Assembly (NCBI GenBank): GCA_008933615.1
Contig: WBUR01000034.1
Location: forward strand, 1 to 45,928
Length of the DNA stretch: 45,928 bases
Direction: 5' to 3'
From: a bacterium
GTDB taxonomy: Bacteria > CLD3 > SB21
In this document: piece by piece, positions 17,481 through 25,807 of the stretch
Layout: every line of letters starts with the position of its first letter
How positions within the stretch are numbered: the first letter of the stretch is position 1
Notes under the pieces: generated by a model
Told to the model about the DNA's origin: nothing
Database searches by the model: none
The model's input: only the letters and a program-made list of their open reading frames with translations
Program-made: the position numbers and the translations under genes

Positions 17481-18082
17481 AACATCTATGTCTATTTCTT
17501 ATTCTGTTTATTTCCAGCTTTCCGTGCTCGGCCCAAGATTTAAAGGGAACGATTCCTGTTGGAGGCGGAATTAGCGTTAATTATACCAGAACGGAGTTTG
17601 CCGACAAATATTTATCCTTGTGGATCAATCCAAAGGTTGGGAAATACCTCACGGATTGCGATGTTTTTGGATTTAGCATTTGGGATAATTATTATTGGAA
17701 TTCGGTTTCTTATGACTCTGTTACATTGCATGATAGGGATCATTCCTTTTCATTCAATCCATTCTGGCGACGTGATTTTCCAACCTCAGATCGGTTTGGT
17801 TTCTATATACAGTGTCAGGCCGGCTTAGGATATTCAAAACGCAGGAATGCATTCCCGGGCGGTCATAATACGGATAAAACCATTGATTTTATGGCAAGGA
17901 TAAACCCAGGGCTCTATTACTTTATAACCGATCGTTTAGCTTTTGAAGGTGTTTTCGGCGCCGCATCGCTGAATTCAACCTTTATGCGCGTAAATGGCCA
18001 CAAGGGAACCCGCACGGATATGAATCTTAGCTTTGGTACAACGACTTTTGGCATAGGACTTCAATATTACTTTATGAAATGA
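17477..18082 (+). CDS. Small outer-membrane beta-barrel protein
   Basis: 201 residues from ATG 17477. Signal peptide 'KHLCLFLILFISSFPCSAQ'. The rest is alternating amphipathic strands rich in Tyr, Phe and Gly ('GGGISVNYTRTEF', 'RFGFYIQCQAGLGYSKR', 'FMARINPGLYYFITDRLAFEGVFGA') and ends in an aromatic residue near the C-terminus ('FGIGLQYYFMK'), as OmpA/OmpW-size 8-strand barrels do. Under control of promoter copy A. Role unknown. Confidence 0.8.
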   Translation: MKHLCLFLILFISSFPCSAQDLKGTIPVGGGISVNYTRTEFADKYLSLWINPKVGKYLTDCDVFGFSIWDNYYWNSVSYDSVTLHDRDHSFSFNPFWRRDFPTSDRFGFYIQCQAGLGYSKRRNAFPGGHNTDKTIDFMARINPGLYYFITDRLAFEGVFGAASLNSTFMRVNGHKGTRTDMNLSFGTTTFGIGLQYYFMK

Positions 18083-18160
18083 TCAGGTGAACCTTGCTTA
18101 TCATGCGTTACGCGATGTTCAACGCTTTTTACAACCGGACCAATATGGAGGAATCATCAT

Positions 18161-18685
18161 ATGAAAAAAACGATTTTGATCATCTTGCTCGTTACGGCAT
18201 CATTCTTTTCCGGTTTCACCTTAAAGACCTTACTAACGCAACAAAACAATGTACCGGAAATTAAAAAGGTTACGGGAATAGGCGGCATTTTTTTCAAATG
18301 CAAAGACCCCGCCAAATTGAGAGAATGGTATAAGGCCAATCTCGGACTAAATACCAATCGATATGGAGCCGTGTTCGAATGGTATCAAGGTGCGGACAGC
18401 ACAAAGAAAGGATTTACTCAATGGAGCCCTTTTAAGGAAACAACGAAATACTTTGAGCCTTCGACAAAAGATTTTATGATCAATTACAGGGTTGAAAACG
18501 TCGAAGCGCTTATAGAAGAATTGAAGAAAAACGGAGTGACCGTTTTGGACACCGTTCAATCGTTTGACTACGGGAAATTTGTTCACATCCTTGACCCGGA
18601 AGGGAACAATATCGAACTGTGGGAACCGAATGATATCGAATATGAAAAATTAGGAATTCAATTTGGCGCCAAGACGACAAAATAA
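18161..18685 (+). CDS. Membrane-anchored VOC (glyoxalase-fold) protein
   Basis: 174 residues. An N-terminal hydrophobic segment (ILIILLVTASFFSGFTL) is followed by a glyoxalase/bleomycin-resistance fold: 'IGGIFFKCKDPAKLREWYKANLGL', 'NYRVENVEALIEELKKNGV' and metal-Glu region 'HILDPEGNNIELWEPND'. The fold usually binds a divalent metal; the export signal is unusual for this family. Strong ribosome site GGAGG 10 bases before the ATG. Substrate unknown. Confidence 0.82.
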   Translation: MKKTILIILLVTASFFSGFTLKTLLTQQNNVPEIKKVTGIGGIFFKCKDPAKLREWYKANLGLNTNRYGAVFEWYQGADSTKKGFTQWSPFKETTKYFEPSTKDFMINYRVENVEALIEELKKNGVTVLDTVQSFDYGKFVHILDPEGNNIELWEPNDIEYEKLGIQFGAKTTK

Positions 18686-18751
18686 ATGTAATCCTGTGGC
18701 GTTTTGAGGGGATAATTATTCATGCGGTATGAATTTGTCAATCTCTGTAAT

Positions 18752-19363
18752 GCAAATCCCCCTCTATCCCCCTTTTCGAGGCTGTTGCAATATGACATGT
18801 TGTCTTCAAATATTTACTTGATACATGCTTTGGTATTCCCGGCCTTGATAAAAATGCCGCCGAAACCCGAGTTCGCAGTATAACTTCTGCGAAAAACGGC
18901 TTTCATTAACGTTCTAATTTAACGTATCGTGAAGACTGAGAATCGTTTTTCGCAACTCGCGCTGCGAACGAGGGTTTAGGCATTTTTATTACAGCCGAAG
19001 TTTTCTTTCCCGCTTTCTTTTTAAAAAGAAAGCGGATTAACAGTAATTAGGGTTTACAATAAACTATATGTAAGATGAACACACGCGGAAAAACCATTCT
19101 TCTTTCTTTTGCTGGCACAAAAGAAAGAAGGAAAGAAAAGTGCCTTGGGCTGTTGAAAAAATGCCTAAAATCTCCGCTCCAGCCCTAAACAAAACAAACT
19201 CGTTCCGACTTCGTCGGAACTCGGACATGTTTTGTTTTTAACGGGCTTTCGCTTCGATTTCTTGACGGCATTTTTTCAAAGGCCCGAAAACGCTGTAACG
19301 ACACAATGGCACAAAAATAACTCATTCTGCAACAGCCTCGTAAAGGGCGTCAGGGGGATTGCA
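18752..19363. repeat. 600-base nest of palindromes with IS-like terminal inverted repeats
   Basis: The outer arms pair: AATCCCCCTCTATCCCCC plus TTTTCGAGGCTGTTGCAA at the left, and TGCAACAGCCTCGTAAAGGG plus CGTCAGGGGGATTGC at the right. GAGGCTGTTGCA (18778-18789, inverse at 19328-19339) resembles ends of some insertion sequences. Inside are an IR with TGATAAAAATGCCG.../...GGCATTTTTATTA, the CCGCTTTC palindrome (19010-19035), a TTTCTTTTG/CAAAAGAAA pair (19103-19127), and a GGGCTGTTGAAAAAATGCC.../...GGCATTTTTTCAAAGGCCC pair around GTTCCGACTTCGTCGGAAC (19202-19220). No transposase ORF, so it is a non-autonomous element or a repeat pile-up. The rest of the 18686-19419 gap shows nothing coding. Confidence 0.7.
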
Positions 19364-19419
19364 GATAAGATGCCGACCTTCATCAGATCTATATTCATTC
19401 AATTGAGCACGAAAACAAA

Positions 19420-20274
19420 ATGAAGATACTGCAGCGCATTCATCCGGTTTTATTGGTTGTCATCGCCATGTTCAGCGTACAATGGGGCGCGGCGCTCGCG
19501 AAATCCCTGTTTGCCGAATTTGGCGCCATCACGGTCGTGTTCTGGCGCGTGGCGCTGGGCGCGGTCATGCTACTGATCATCGTGCGTCCGGCGCTGCGCG
19601 CCTTAAACCGTAAGCAGTGGAAGACCAGCATCATTTTCGGCATCGTGTTGGTCAGTTTGAATGTCACGTATTATTTGTCTTTGGAACGTCTGCCGCTCGG
19701 CTTGTGCGTGACCATCGAATTTATCGGACCCTTAGCCGTAGCGGCCTGGCACAGTCATCGTAAGCTCGATTTTGTCTGGGTCGCGCTGGCGGCATTCGGT
19801 ATTGCGCTGCTTAATCCGTTCAGCGGGCACATCGATCCGGTCGGATTTGTCCTCGCGTTATTGGCCGGCGCTTTCTGGGGGCTTTACATTATCCTCGGCG
19901 AGAAACTGGGCAGCGCGACGCCGGGCGCGCTCGGTTTAACCGTCGCGATGAGCATCGGCACTTTGTTATTGGTGCCGGTGAAGATCATGGATGCGCCGGA
20001 GTGGCTGAATATCCTGCCCGCGCTGCCGTTTGCCGCGGCGGTTGCGCTGCTCTCGTCCGTCATTCCGTACAGTTTTGAGATCGAAGCTTTACGCCGTATA
20101 CCGGCTAAAGTATTCGGCATCATGATGAGCCTGGAACCGGCCTGTGCGGCCGTCGTCGGTTTCCTCGTACTCGGCGAGCGCCTGACGCTCTTGCAATGTT
20201 TAGCCATAGCCGCCGTCATGACGGCCAGTTTCGGCGCCGCGCGCGGCACTCCGAGCGTGCCGATGGATGATTGA
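19420..20274 (+). CDS. EamA/RhtA-like exporter (DMT superfamily)
   Basis: 284 residues, about ten membrane helices in two EamA repeats. 'MFSVQWGAALAKSLFAEFGAITVVFWRVALGA', 'YYLSLERLPLGLCVTIEFIGPL', 'GFVLALLAGAFWGLYIILGEKLG' and 'SSVIPYSFEIEALRRIPAKVFGIMMSLEPACAAVVGFLVLGE' match the RhtA group, which exports threonine/homoserine and similar metabolites. The GC content is higher than its neighbours. No clear ribosome-binding site before ATG 19420. Substrate not certain. Confidence 0.88.
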   Translation: MKILQRIHPVLLVVIAMFSVQWGAALAKSLFAEFGAITVVFWRVALGAVMLLIIVRPALRALNRKQWKTSIIFGIVLVSLNVTYYLSLERLPLGLCVTIEFIGPLAVAAWHSHRKLDFVWVALAAFGIALLNPFSGHIDPVGFVLALLAGAFWGLYIILGEKLGSATPGALGLTVAMSIGTLLLVPVKIMDAPEWLNILPALPFAAAVALLSSVIPYSFEIEALRRIPAKVFGIMMSLEPACAAVVGFLVLGERLTLLQCLAIAAVMTASFGAARGTPSVPMDD

Positions 20275-20311
20275 TCGCAAAGATCGAATAGGCTGTAAAC
20301 ACAACCCCGGC

Positions 20312-20489
20312 GTCACTCTGCAAGAATCTTTTTTGAGTCCATTGGCTGGTGATAAAAAAGCTCCGCCTGCTGCGGATAGCAAAAAAACACGAACTCCTAT
20401 GCCATTCTGAAAGAATCTTTTTTAAGTCCATTGCGCCGGTGATAAAAAAAGCTCCGCCTGCTGTGGATAGCCAAAAAACAAACCCCTAT
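20312..20489 (+). repeat. Two tandem 89-base repeat units
   Basis: Units start at 20312 (GTCACTCTGCAAGAATC) and 20401 (GCCATTCTGAAAGAATC) and are each 89 bases. Both contain AGTCCATTG, GGTGATAAAAAA, GCTCCGCCTGCTG and GGATAGC. A third start (GTCATTCTG) at 20490 turns into the hairpin-promoter cassette instead. So the left arm of the hairpin has been duplicated together with a spacer. With the cassette this fills the 20275-20662 gap; no gene seen. Confidence 0.8.
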
Positions 20490-20559
20490 GTCATTCTGAA
20501 AGAATCTTTTTTTGTTTTAAGTACGAACCTTCATTCAAAAAAGATTCTTGCAGAATGAC
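20490..20559. repeat. Hairpin of cassette copy B
   Basis: GTCATTCTGAAAGAATCTTT pairs with AAAGATTCTTGCAGAATGAC, a stem of over 20 pairs around TTTAAGTACGAACCTTCATT. It lies just upstream of promoter copy B and the SIR2-like gene. Confidence 0.85.
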
Positions 20560-20577
20560 GGCTCTTATAAATAGTAT

Positions 20578-20606
20578 TTGACAAATCCTGCCCGCGTCCC
20601 TACATT
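20578..20606 (+). promoter_or_regulatory. Promoter, cassette copy B, of the SIR2-like gene
   Basis: TTGACA (20578-20583), 17 bases, TACATT (20601-20606). The leader TCATCGTAGTTCTTTT...TTGTAGGA follows, as in the other copies. The ATG seen in copies A and D (AATCATGAGAGAT) is altered here to AATCGGGTAGATT, and the SIR2 gene begins on the next bases, with TAGGA or GGGT as ribosome site. Confidence 0.75.
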
Positions 20607-20662
20607 TAAAACGCTCATCGTAGTTCTTTTATATTATTGTAGGAATTTCAATCGGGTAGATT

Positions 20663-21802
20663 ATGAAATCAGTATCATTTCTCTTTGGTTCTGGTATCTC
20701 AATTTCGGGCGGCCTGCCATCTACTAGCGCAATAACAGAATTTCTATTGTCCACAAAAAAGGTCTTTCATCATACAGACAATACTTTCATTTTTGATGAA
20801 CCCCGTATTTTCTTGACAAAAAAGGATGAAATTGTTCAACGTGTTCAGAAGTTGTTAGACATTCTAAGATCATCAATCGATCAAAATTTTGAACCCCCAC
20901 TTACTATTAACTATGAAGACATTTATGCACTTGCAGACGAAATTGATCGAAAACGCTATCGAAATCCTCTTGTTAGAAAGTTTTTGAAAGAAATTGATCC
21001 CCAACTAAGAAAGCTTTTAAGCAAAGATGAAGATAGAATCCTTGACAATTTATATGCTGAACAGCTTGGTATTCCTCTCTATCTAACAGAAGACTACTCC
21101 TTTGACGAATTAATTAGCTGGGCAAAAGATTACATACATTACGGCGTTGAGCAATTACTGTGGAAAGAACCAAAATCTTTAGATTATCTCCATTCTATTT
21201 TAGAAGCATGTAAGGATGATCAGATAAATATTAAAGCAATTTTCACACTGAATCACGATTTATTCTTAGAACAACTGTTAACCAATCATATAGAAATCGG
21301 ATTTAACGAGGCGAATGATGACATCCAACTTTGGAACTCCAATAAATTCACAGATAATCACAATAGAATTCCATTACTCAAACTTCATGGCTCAATAAAT
21401 TGGCACAATTTTAAAGTAAAAGGTGTGTATAGATTGGGAATCCCGACGAGAACAGACTGGAATCATTACAAAACATATGAAAGCCAAAAGTCTGTTATTT
21501 TAATTGGCTCTTCAAACAAAGTCTCTGATTATTACCAAGATACTTTTTTTGAATTACACAATTTGTTTAAAAAATATCTTTTCCAATCTGATTACTTGAT
21601 AATTTCAGGATATGGGTTTGGCGATATCGGCATCAATCTCAGAATCAGCGAATGGTTAATTAATGGCCGCCATAGAAAAGTTATTTTGATTCATCCAGAT
21701 CCGAAATCTGTGTTACGTTCAACTGAACAAGACAATATAATTTTATTGAAACAAAAAATTGATGATATTCAGTGGTCAGAAATACTAAGTATGATGAGAT
21801 AA
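20663..21802 (+). CDS. SIR2-like NADase-type protein, probable anti-phage effector
   Basis: 379 residues. The SIR2-like (SIR2_2) fold is shown by FGSGIS (8-13, NAD-binding loop), TLNHD (195-199), LHGS with likely catalytic His242 (241-244) and SGYGFGD (315-321). A helical insert (~60-185) separates the first motif from the rest. SIR2-like proteins of this kind are NAD+-degrading effectors of many bacterial defence systems; whether this one acts so is inference. The gene is AT-rich against its left neighbour and follows a duplicated promoter. A four-helix membrane protein gene lies 106 bases downstream, same strand, and is the most likely partner. Confidence 0.85.
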   Translation: MKSVSFLFGSGISISGGLPSTSAITEFLLSTKKVFHHTDNTFIFDEPRIFLTKKDEIVQRVQKLLDILRSSIDQNFEPPLTINYEDIYALADEIDRKRYRNPLVRKFLKEIDPQLRKLLSKDEDRILDNLYAEQLGIPLYLTEDYSFDELISWAKDYIHYGVEQLLWKEPKSLDYLHSILEACKDDQINIKAIFTLNHDLFLEQLLTNHIEIGFNEANDDIQLWNSNKFTDNHNRIPLLKLHGSINWHNFKVKGVYRLGIPTRTDWNHYKTYESQKSVILIGSSNKVSDYYQDTFFELHNLFKKYLFQSDYLIISGYGFGDIGINLRISEWLINGRHRKVILIHPDPKSVLRSTEQDNIILLKQKIDDIQWSEILSMMR

Positions 21803-21908
21803 CCTATCAACAATAGAATTATGGCCACAATCTTATTAACAATTGCCTCAACAATAACTTACGTATAAGAGACGAACCAATTTTGAAGCCTTTTAAACAT
21901 ATCAAACA

Positions 21909-22973
21909 ATGAATAAGTCAACTTCAAGTCTTAAAACCACTTCCGATCACATTTCATCAATACAATATATCTTTATTGGACTATTAATTTTCGACTTCAT
22001 TGCATTGTGTATTGTCATTCAACTTTCGCCTTTTAACCCAACCGAGCTTCAGATCGAGTTATCAAACTTCAAGCAACACATAGAAAGATGTCAACGTGTT
22101 GATTTAGATTCCTTTTTTATAGCCGAGCAATACAAACCCAAACTCACTAGACACCTTGAAAGGAAAATCAACTTGTCCTTCAACTTAAAATTGGACGAAG
22201 GAAATCTTTTTAATATTCAAAACAGCCAAACTAACTTGGTTAAGAATTTTTCGGCCGCTGATAATCTCACTACTCTTAGAAACGCACTTCTTAACTCATC
22301 ATCACAATACTCAATCGTTGATTCCTTTGAACAAAATTTTGATGATATAAATGCTACCTTCTCTGATCAGAGCGTTACAATTACTCTTAATACCGTTTTG
22401 TGGTCAGCAGATCAGTGTAGTATTCAAGTCTCATCTCCAACTCTAACAAAAGGATTTTTAAAGCCTTTTAGTAAATCCATAGTGAATTTTCATGTCGATG
22501 AGCACTGGTTTGAAGACAGATATCCTTTCATGGCTCAAAACTGGAAGCACATTAATGACAAAACATTCGCAAAGGCTTATCTAGCAATTCAAAACCAACG
22601 TATCGAAGAATTAAAATCAATTAATATAGTTCCGTATGGTAATTTTTCTATGTCTGGTTTTTTGTTTCTTATTATTTATCCTTTCATGTTTCTTATTGTA
22701 ATTTCCTATATATGGTGGCATTTAAAAGTTCTACACCGTACCGCAAATGACAAAAAAATCTCATTGACCCCATCGAGATGGCTTGGCATTACAAAAACTC
22801 CCGGGCGTTATTTCAATTGGGTAATTCTTTGCTGTGCGCCGTTTTTTATCTGTTATCTTCCGCTCGACCAGATTATTGGATTACGTGGAAGCTCCAATGT
22901 TGTTTTTGCTATTTGGTTTTTCTTTACTTTTATTTGCGCTTATAAAATAAATAATTTTATTAAAAAGGTGTAA
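21909..22973 (+). CDS. Four-TM membrane protein, possible partner of the SIR2-like protein
   Basis: 354 residues. One helix at ~18-40, an extracytoplasmic region of ~210 residues with no recognised domain, then helices at ~250-270, 301-319 and 331-350. AT-rich like the SIR2-like gene and on the same strand; only a short AT-rich stretch separates them. No family recognised. A membrane sensor or pore working with the SIR2-like protein is one possibility; an unrelated passenger gene is another. No visible ribosome site before ATG 21909. Confidence 0.65.
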   Translation: MNKSTSSLKTTSDHISSIQYIFIGLLIFDFIALCIVIQLSPFNPTELQIELSNFKQHIERCQRVDLDSFFIAEQYKPKLTRHLERKINLSFNLKLDEGNLFNIQNSQTNLVKNFSAADNLTTLRNALLNSSSQYSIVDSFEQNFDDINATFSDQSVTITLNTVLWSADQCSIQVSSPTLTKGFLKPFSKSIVNFHVDEHWFEDRYPFMAQNWKHINDKTFAKAYLAIQNQRIEELKSINIVPYGNFSMSGFLFLIIYPFMFLIVISYIWWHLKVLHRTANDKKISLTPSRWLGITKTPGRYFNWVILCCAPFFICYLPLDQIIGLRGSSNVVFAIWFFFTFICAYKINNFIKKV

Positions 22974-23097
22974 TAACTTGAAACTTCTCAAGAGGTAAAT
23001 ATATTTCGTCTGAATGCGTTGATTTGCGGAAGTAGGTCTTGTCGAATTTGTATATTAATATCACGTGATTTACTGGTTTTAGAAAGCTTCTCAAAAA

Positions 23098-23295
23098 ATG
23101 GCTCGTCAATTCACTTTGCTAATTCTTCTATCCCTCACCCTACTCTCCTGCGGAAAAAAAGAACGCGTCACGTTTTGGAAACCCGTTACGGTGAGAGAGA
23201 CCGTTTCCATTGACCGGCTTTATACGAAACCCGTGCCGGAGGTCTTTGCCATCGAGGGTAAGATCGTGCAGATCGATACAGCCCGCGGAGCTTAA
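23098..23295 (+). pseudogene. Truncated copy of the DUF4920-like lipoprotein gene
   Basis: Encodes 65 residues with lipobox (SLTLLSC) and 'VSIDRLYTKPVPEVFAIEGKI'. It is closely similar at DNA and protein level to the first half of the lipoprotein at 31114. The match runs from TTCTATCCCTCACCCT (23125) to GATCGATACAGCCCGCGGA, then breaks at GCTTAA, giving a stop where the intact copy reads on into SWFILED. So the C-terminal half of the domain is lost. Confidence 0.8.
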
Positions 23296-23472
23296 TACCT
23301 CACGTTAAGATCCCCGCCCACAAACAGTACATTTATTTTTTCCCCGACGCCGCCAACCTTCACCAATATCAAAAGAGCCGTTTTGCCGACGGCTTAATTA
23401 ACTAACAAATCTCAATTAATTTAACTACCTTTGGCAAACGATAGGGTTCTGCCATAAATAAATAATAATGGT

Positions 23473-23500
23473 CATCACGTAACCTATCGATCGAGTGATG
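23473..23500. promoter_or_regulatory. Possible operator ahead of the GT/GH130 cluster
   Basis: CATCAC (23473-23478) and GTGATG (23495-23500) form a short inverted repeat about 25 bases before the first ATG. A wider imperfect pair, CGATAGGGTT upstream and AACCTATCG inside it, adds to the symmetry. TTGGCA, 17 bases and ATAAAT upstream could be the promoter. All tentative. Confidence 0.3.
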
Positions 23501-23525
23501 TCTTTACCATGAAGAAACCGTAACT

Positions 23526-25772
23526 ATGAAACTTGCTTTTATCGGAACCTATCCTCCGCGTGAATGCGGCATTGGTACGTTTACCAGGAACCTCTACCAT
23601 TCCACGGTAACAGACCCTGCTAAACCAACAAAGGATCCGATCGAAGGGTTTGTGGTTGCCATGAACGATTATGAACAAACCTTTAATTATCCCGAAGAAG
23701 TAAAACATACGGTCAGGCAGGAGCATCAGCGTGACTATCTGGAGGCGGTGAAATTCATCAATCTGAGCGGCGCGGATATGTGTATCCTTGAACATGAATT
23801 CGGGATATACGGCGGGCAAAACGGTATTTATATCCTCCCGCTGATTTACCGGCTTGAAATTCCGCTTATCGTAACCCTTCACACCATCGTAAAATCCCCT
23901 TCTTACAATGAAAAGGCCGTATTGCAGGAAATATGCAAAATGGCCCATAAGGTCGTTGTCATGAGTCATAAGGCGATCGAATTTCTTACCAGCATTTATA
24001 GTGTTGATGAGAAAAAAATTGTCTTTATAGAACACGGCGTGCCGGATATTCAGTTTAATCAGGAGCAATCGAAAAAAGAATTTAAACTCGAAAACAAAAA
24101 ATTATTACTCACTTTCGGAATTATCAGCCGGAATAAGGGAATTGAAACCGTTATTAAAGCGTTGCCCAGGGTCGTTGAAAAACATCCCGAGGTCTTATAT
24201 ATGGTTTTGGGTAAAACGCATCCAAACGTTCTCCGGCATTCCGGTGAAGAATACCGTAATTATCTTCAACGGTTGACTAAAACCCTGAACTTAGACGATT
24301 ATGTTTTTTTCATGAATGAATTTATTAATCAAAAGGAACTGTTTAAATATTTATCCGCGTCCGATATTTACATTACACCCTATCTGAACGAAGCACAGAT
24401 TACCAGCGGTACGCTTTCCTATGCGATCGGCGTGGGTTCCGCTGTTATTTCAACGCCCTACTGGCATGCCTCGGAATTACTGGCAGATGGAAGAGGACGG
24501 CTTTTCAACTTTAATGATTCCGGGGAGCTTTCAGGGATTTTACTGGAATTGCTGGATAATCCAAAGGTGTTGAAAGACCTGCAGAAAAAAGCATCTGATT
24601 ATGGAAAAACCTTAACATGGCCAAAATCAGGGGCCAAATATATTGCGCTTGTTGAACAAATCCTGGCTGCGAAACCGAAAGTATTAGTTAAGAAAGAAAC
24701 TTCTATCGATCCGCTTATTCTGCCCCCATTTTCGCTGGATCATATTAAACGCCTGACCGACGATACGGGCATTATACAGCATGCAAAATTCGGGATCCCC
24801 AACCTGAAAGAAGGTTACTGCCTGGATGATAACGCAAGGGCCTTGCTAATGGTGCTCATGGCGTACCGGCAGAATAAGGATATGCTCGCATTGAATTTAG
24901 CTCCTATATATCTGAGCTACATCCACTACATGCAAAACAAAGACGGAACATTTAGAAATTTTCTAAGTTTTAACCGAAACTTTCTCGACGAGGTAGGATC
25001 CGAAGATTCTTTTGGAAGGACCATCTGGGCGCTCGGATATCTTATGGACAATGCACCCAACGACGCTTATTATCAAACCGGAAAATTGGTTTTTTTTGAT
25101 GCCTCGCCGAATTTCGAAAAACTTCAATCCATACGAGGCATCGCCAATACTATTTTGGGCATCAGTTATTATCTCAAAAGTAACCCCACGGATGATTCGA
25201 TGACCGAAAGATTAAGAAGCCTTGCCGGTAAACTTATCAAGCATTATGAAGAAAACAGTTCTTCGGACTGGAAATGGTTTGAGCCGTTGCTGGCATACGA
25301 TAATGGTATTTTACCATTGGCTCTGTTGCATTCTGCAAAAAGACTCAACGATGGTAAGATCAAACAGATTGCTCTGGAATCGATGAACTTCCTGACGGGA
25401 ATAACACTCAAGGATGGTTATTTATCAATTATCGGTAACGAAAAATGGTATCCCAAGGACGGTGAACGTTCCATTTTCGCACAACAGCCTGTGGATGCCC
25501 TTGCCATGGTTCTAATGTATCATCAGGCGTTTCATTTAACGGGAGATAAGGACTATCTGACTAAATTATTTTCATGCTTCATGTGGTTCATGGGAGAAAA
25601 CGACCTTAGAATGAATTTGTTCGATTTCGAAACCAAAGGATGTTGTGACGGTTTTGAGCGACATGGCGTTAACCGAAATCAGGGCGCCGAGAGTTCACTG
25701 GCTTATCTGATCTCCCATTTAATAGTTCTGCAGGCCTTTGAGGAATTTGAACAAAAACATTTAATACCGTAA
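23526..25772 (+). CDS. GT4 glycosyltransferase fused to an (alpha/alpha)-barrel-like domain
   Basis: 748 residues. Residues ~1-385 are a GT4/GT-B glycosyltransferase: 'FIGTYPPRECGIGTFT' at the start, 'FGIISRNKGIETVIKALPRVV' and the donor region 'YLNEAQITSGTLSYAIGVGSAVISTPYWHASEL'. Residues ~400-748 are helical with 'LKEGYCLDDNARALLMVLMAY', 'EDSFGRTIWALGYLM', 'FEPLLAYDNGILPLALL' and 'FETKGCCDGFERHGVN', resembling an (alpha/alpha)6 glycosidase-like barrel. First gene of a four-gene cluster with GH130 and GT4. Similar fusions sit next to GH130 genes in other FCB genomes; the product is probably a mannose-containing glycan. Enzyme pair order and specificity are inferred. Confidence 0.82.
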   Translation: MKLAFIGTYPPRECGIGTFTRNLYHSTVTDPAKPTKDPIEGFVVAMNDYEQTFNYPEEVKHTVRQEHQRDYLEAVKFINLSGADMCILEHEFGIYGGQNGIYILPLIYRLEIPLIVTLHTIVKSPSYNEKAVLQEICKMAHKVVVMSHKAIEFLTSIYSVDEKKIVFIEHGVPDIQFNQEQSKKEFKLENKKLLLTFGIISRNKGIETVIKALPRVVEKHPEVLYMVLGKTHPNVLRHSGEEYRNYLQRLTKTLNLDDYVFFMNEFINQKELFKYLSASDIYITPYLNEAQITSGTLSYAIGVGSAVISTPYWHASELLADGRGRLFNFNDSGELSGILLELLDNPKVLKDLQKKASDYGKTLTWPKSGAKYIALVEQILAAKPKVLVKKETSIDPLILPPFSLDHIKRLTDDTGIIQHAKFGIPNLKEGYCLDDNARALLMVLMAYRQNKDMLALNLAPIYLSYIHYMQNKDGTFRNFLSFNRNFLDEVGSEDSFGRTIWALGYLMDNAPNDAYYQTGKLVFFDASPNFEKLQSIRGIANTILGISYYLKSNPTDDSMTERLRSLAGKLIKHYEENSSSDWKWFEPLLAYDNGILPLALLHSAKRLNDGKIKQIALESMNFLTGITLKDGYLSIIGNEKWYPKDGERSIFAQQPVDALAMVLMYHQAFHLTGDKDYLTKLFSCFMWFMGENDLRMNLFDFETKGCCDGFERHGVNRNQGAESSLAYLISHLIVLQAFEEFEQKHLIP

Positions 25773-25807
25773 CGCTCTATTCCGTTATAAACACCTGTCT
25801 GTTAATT

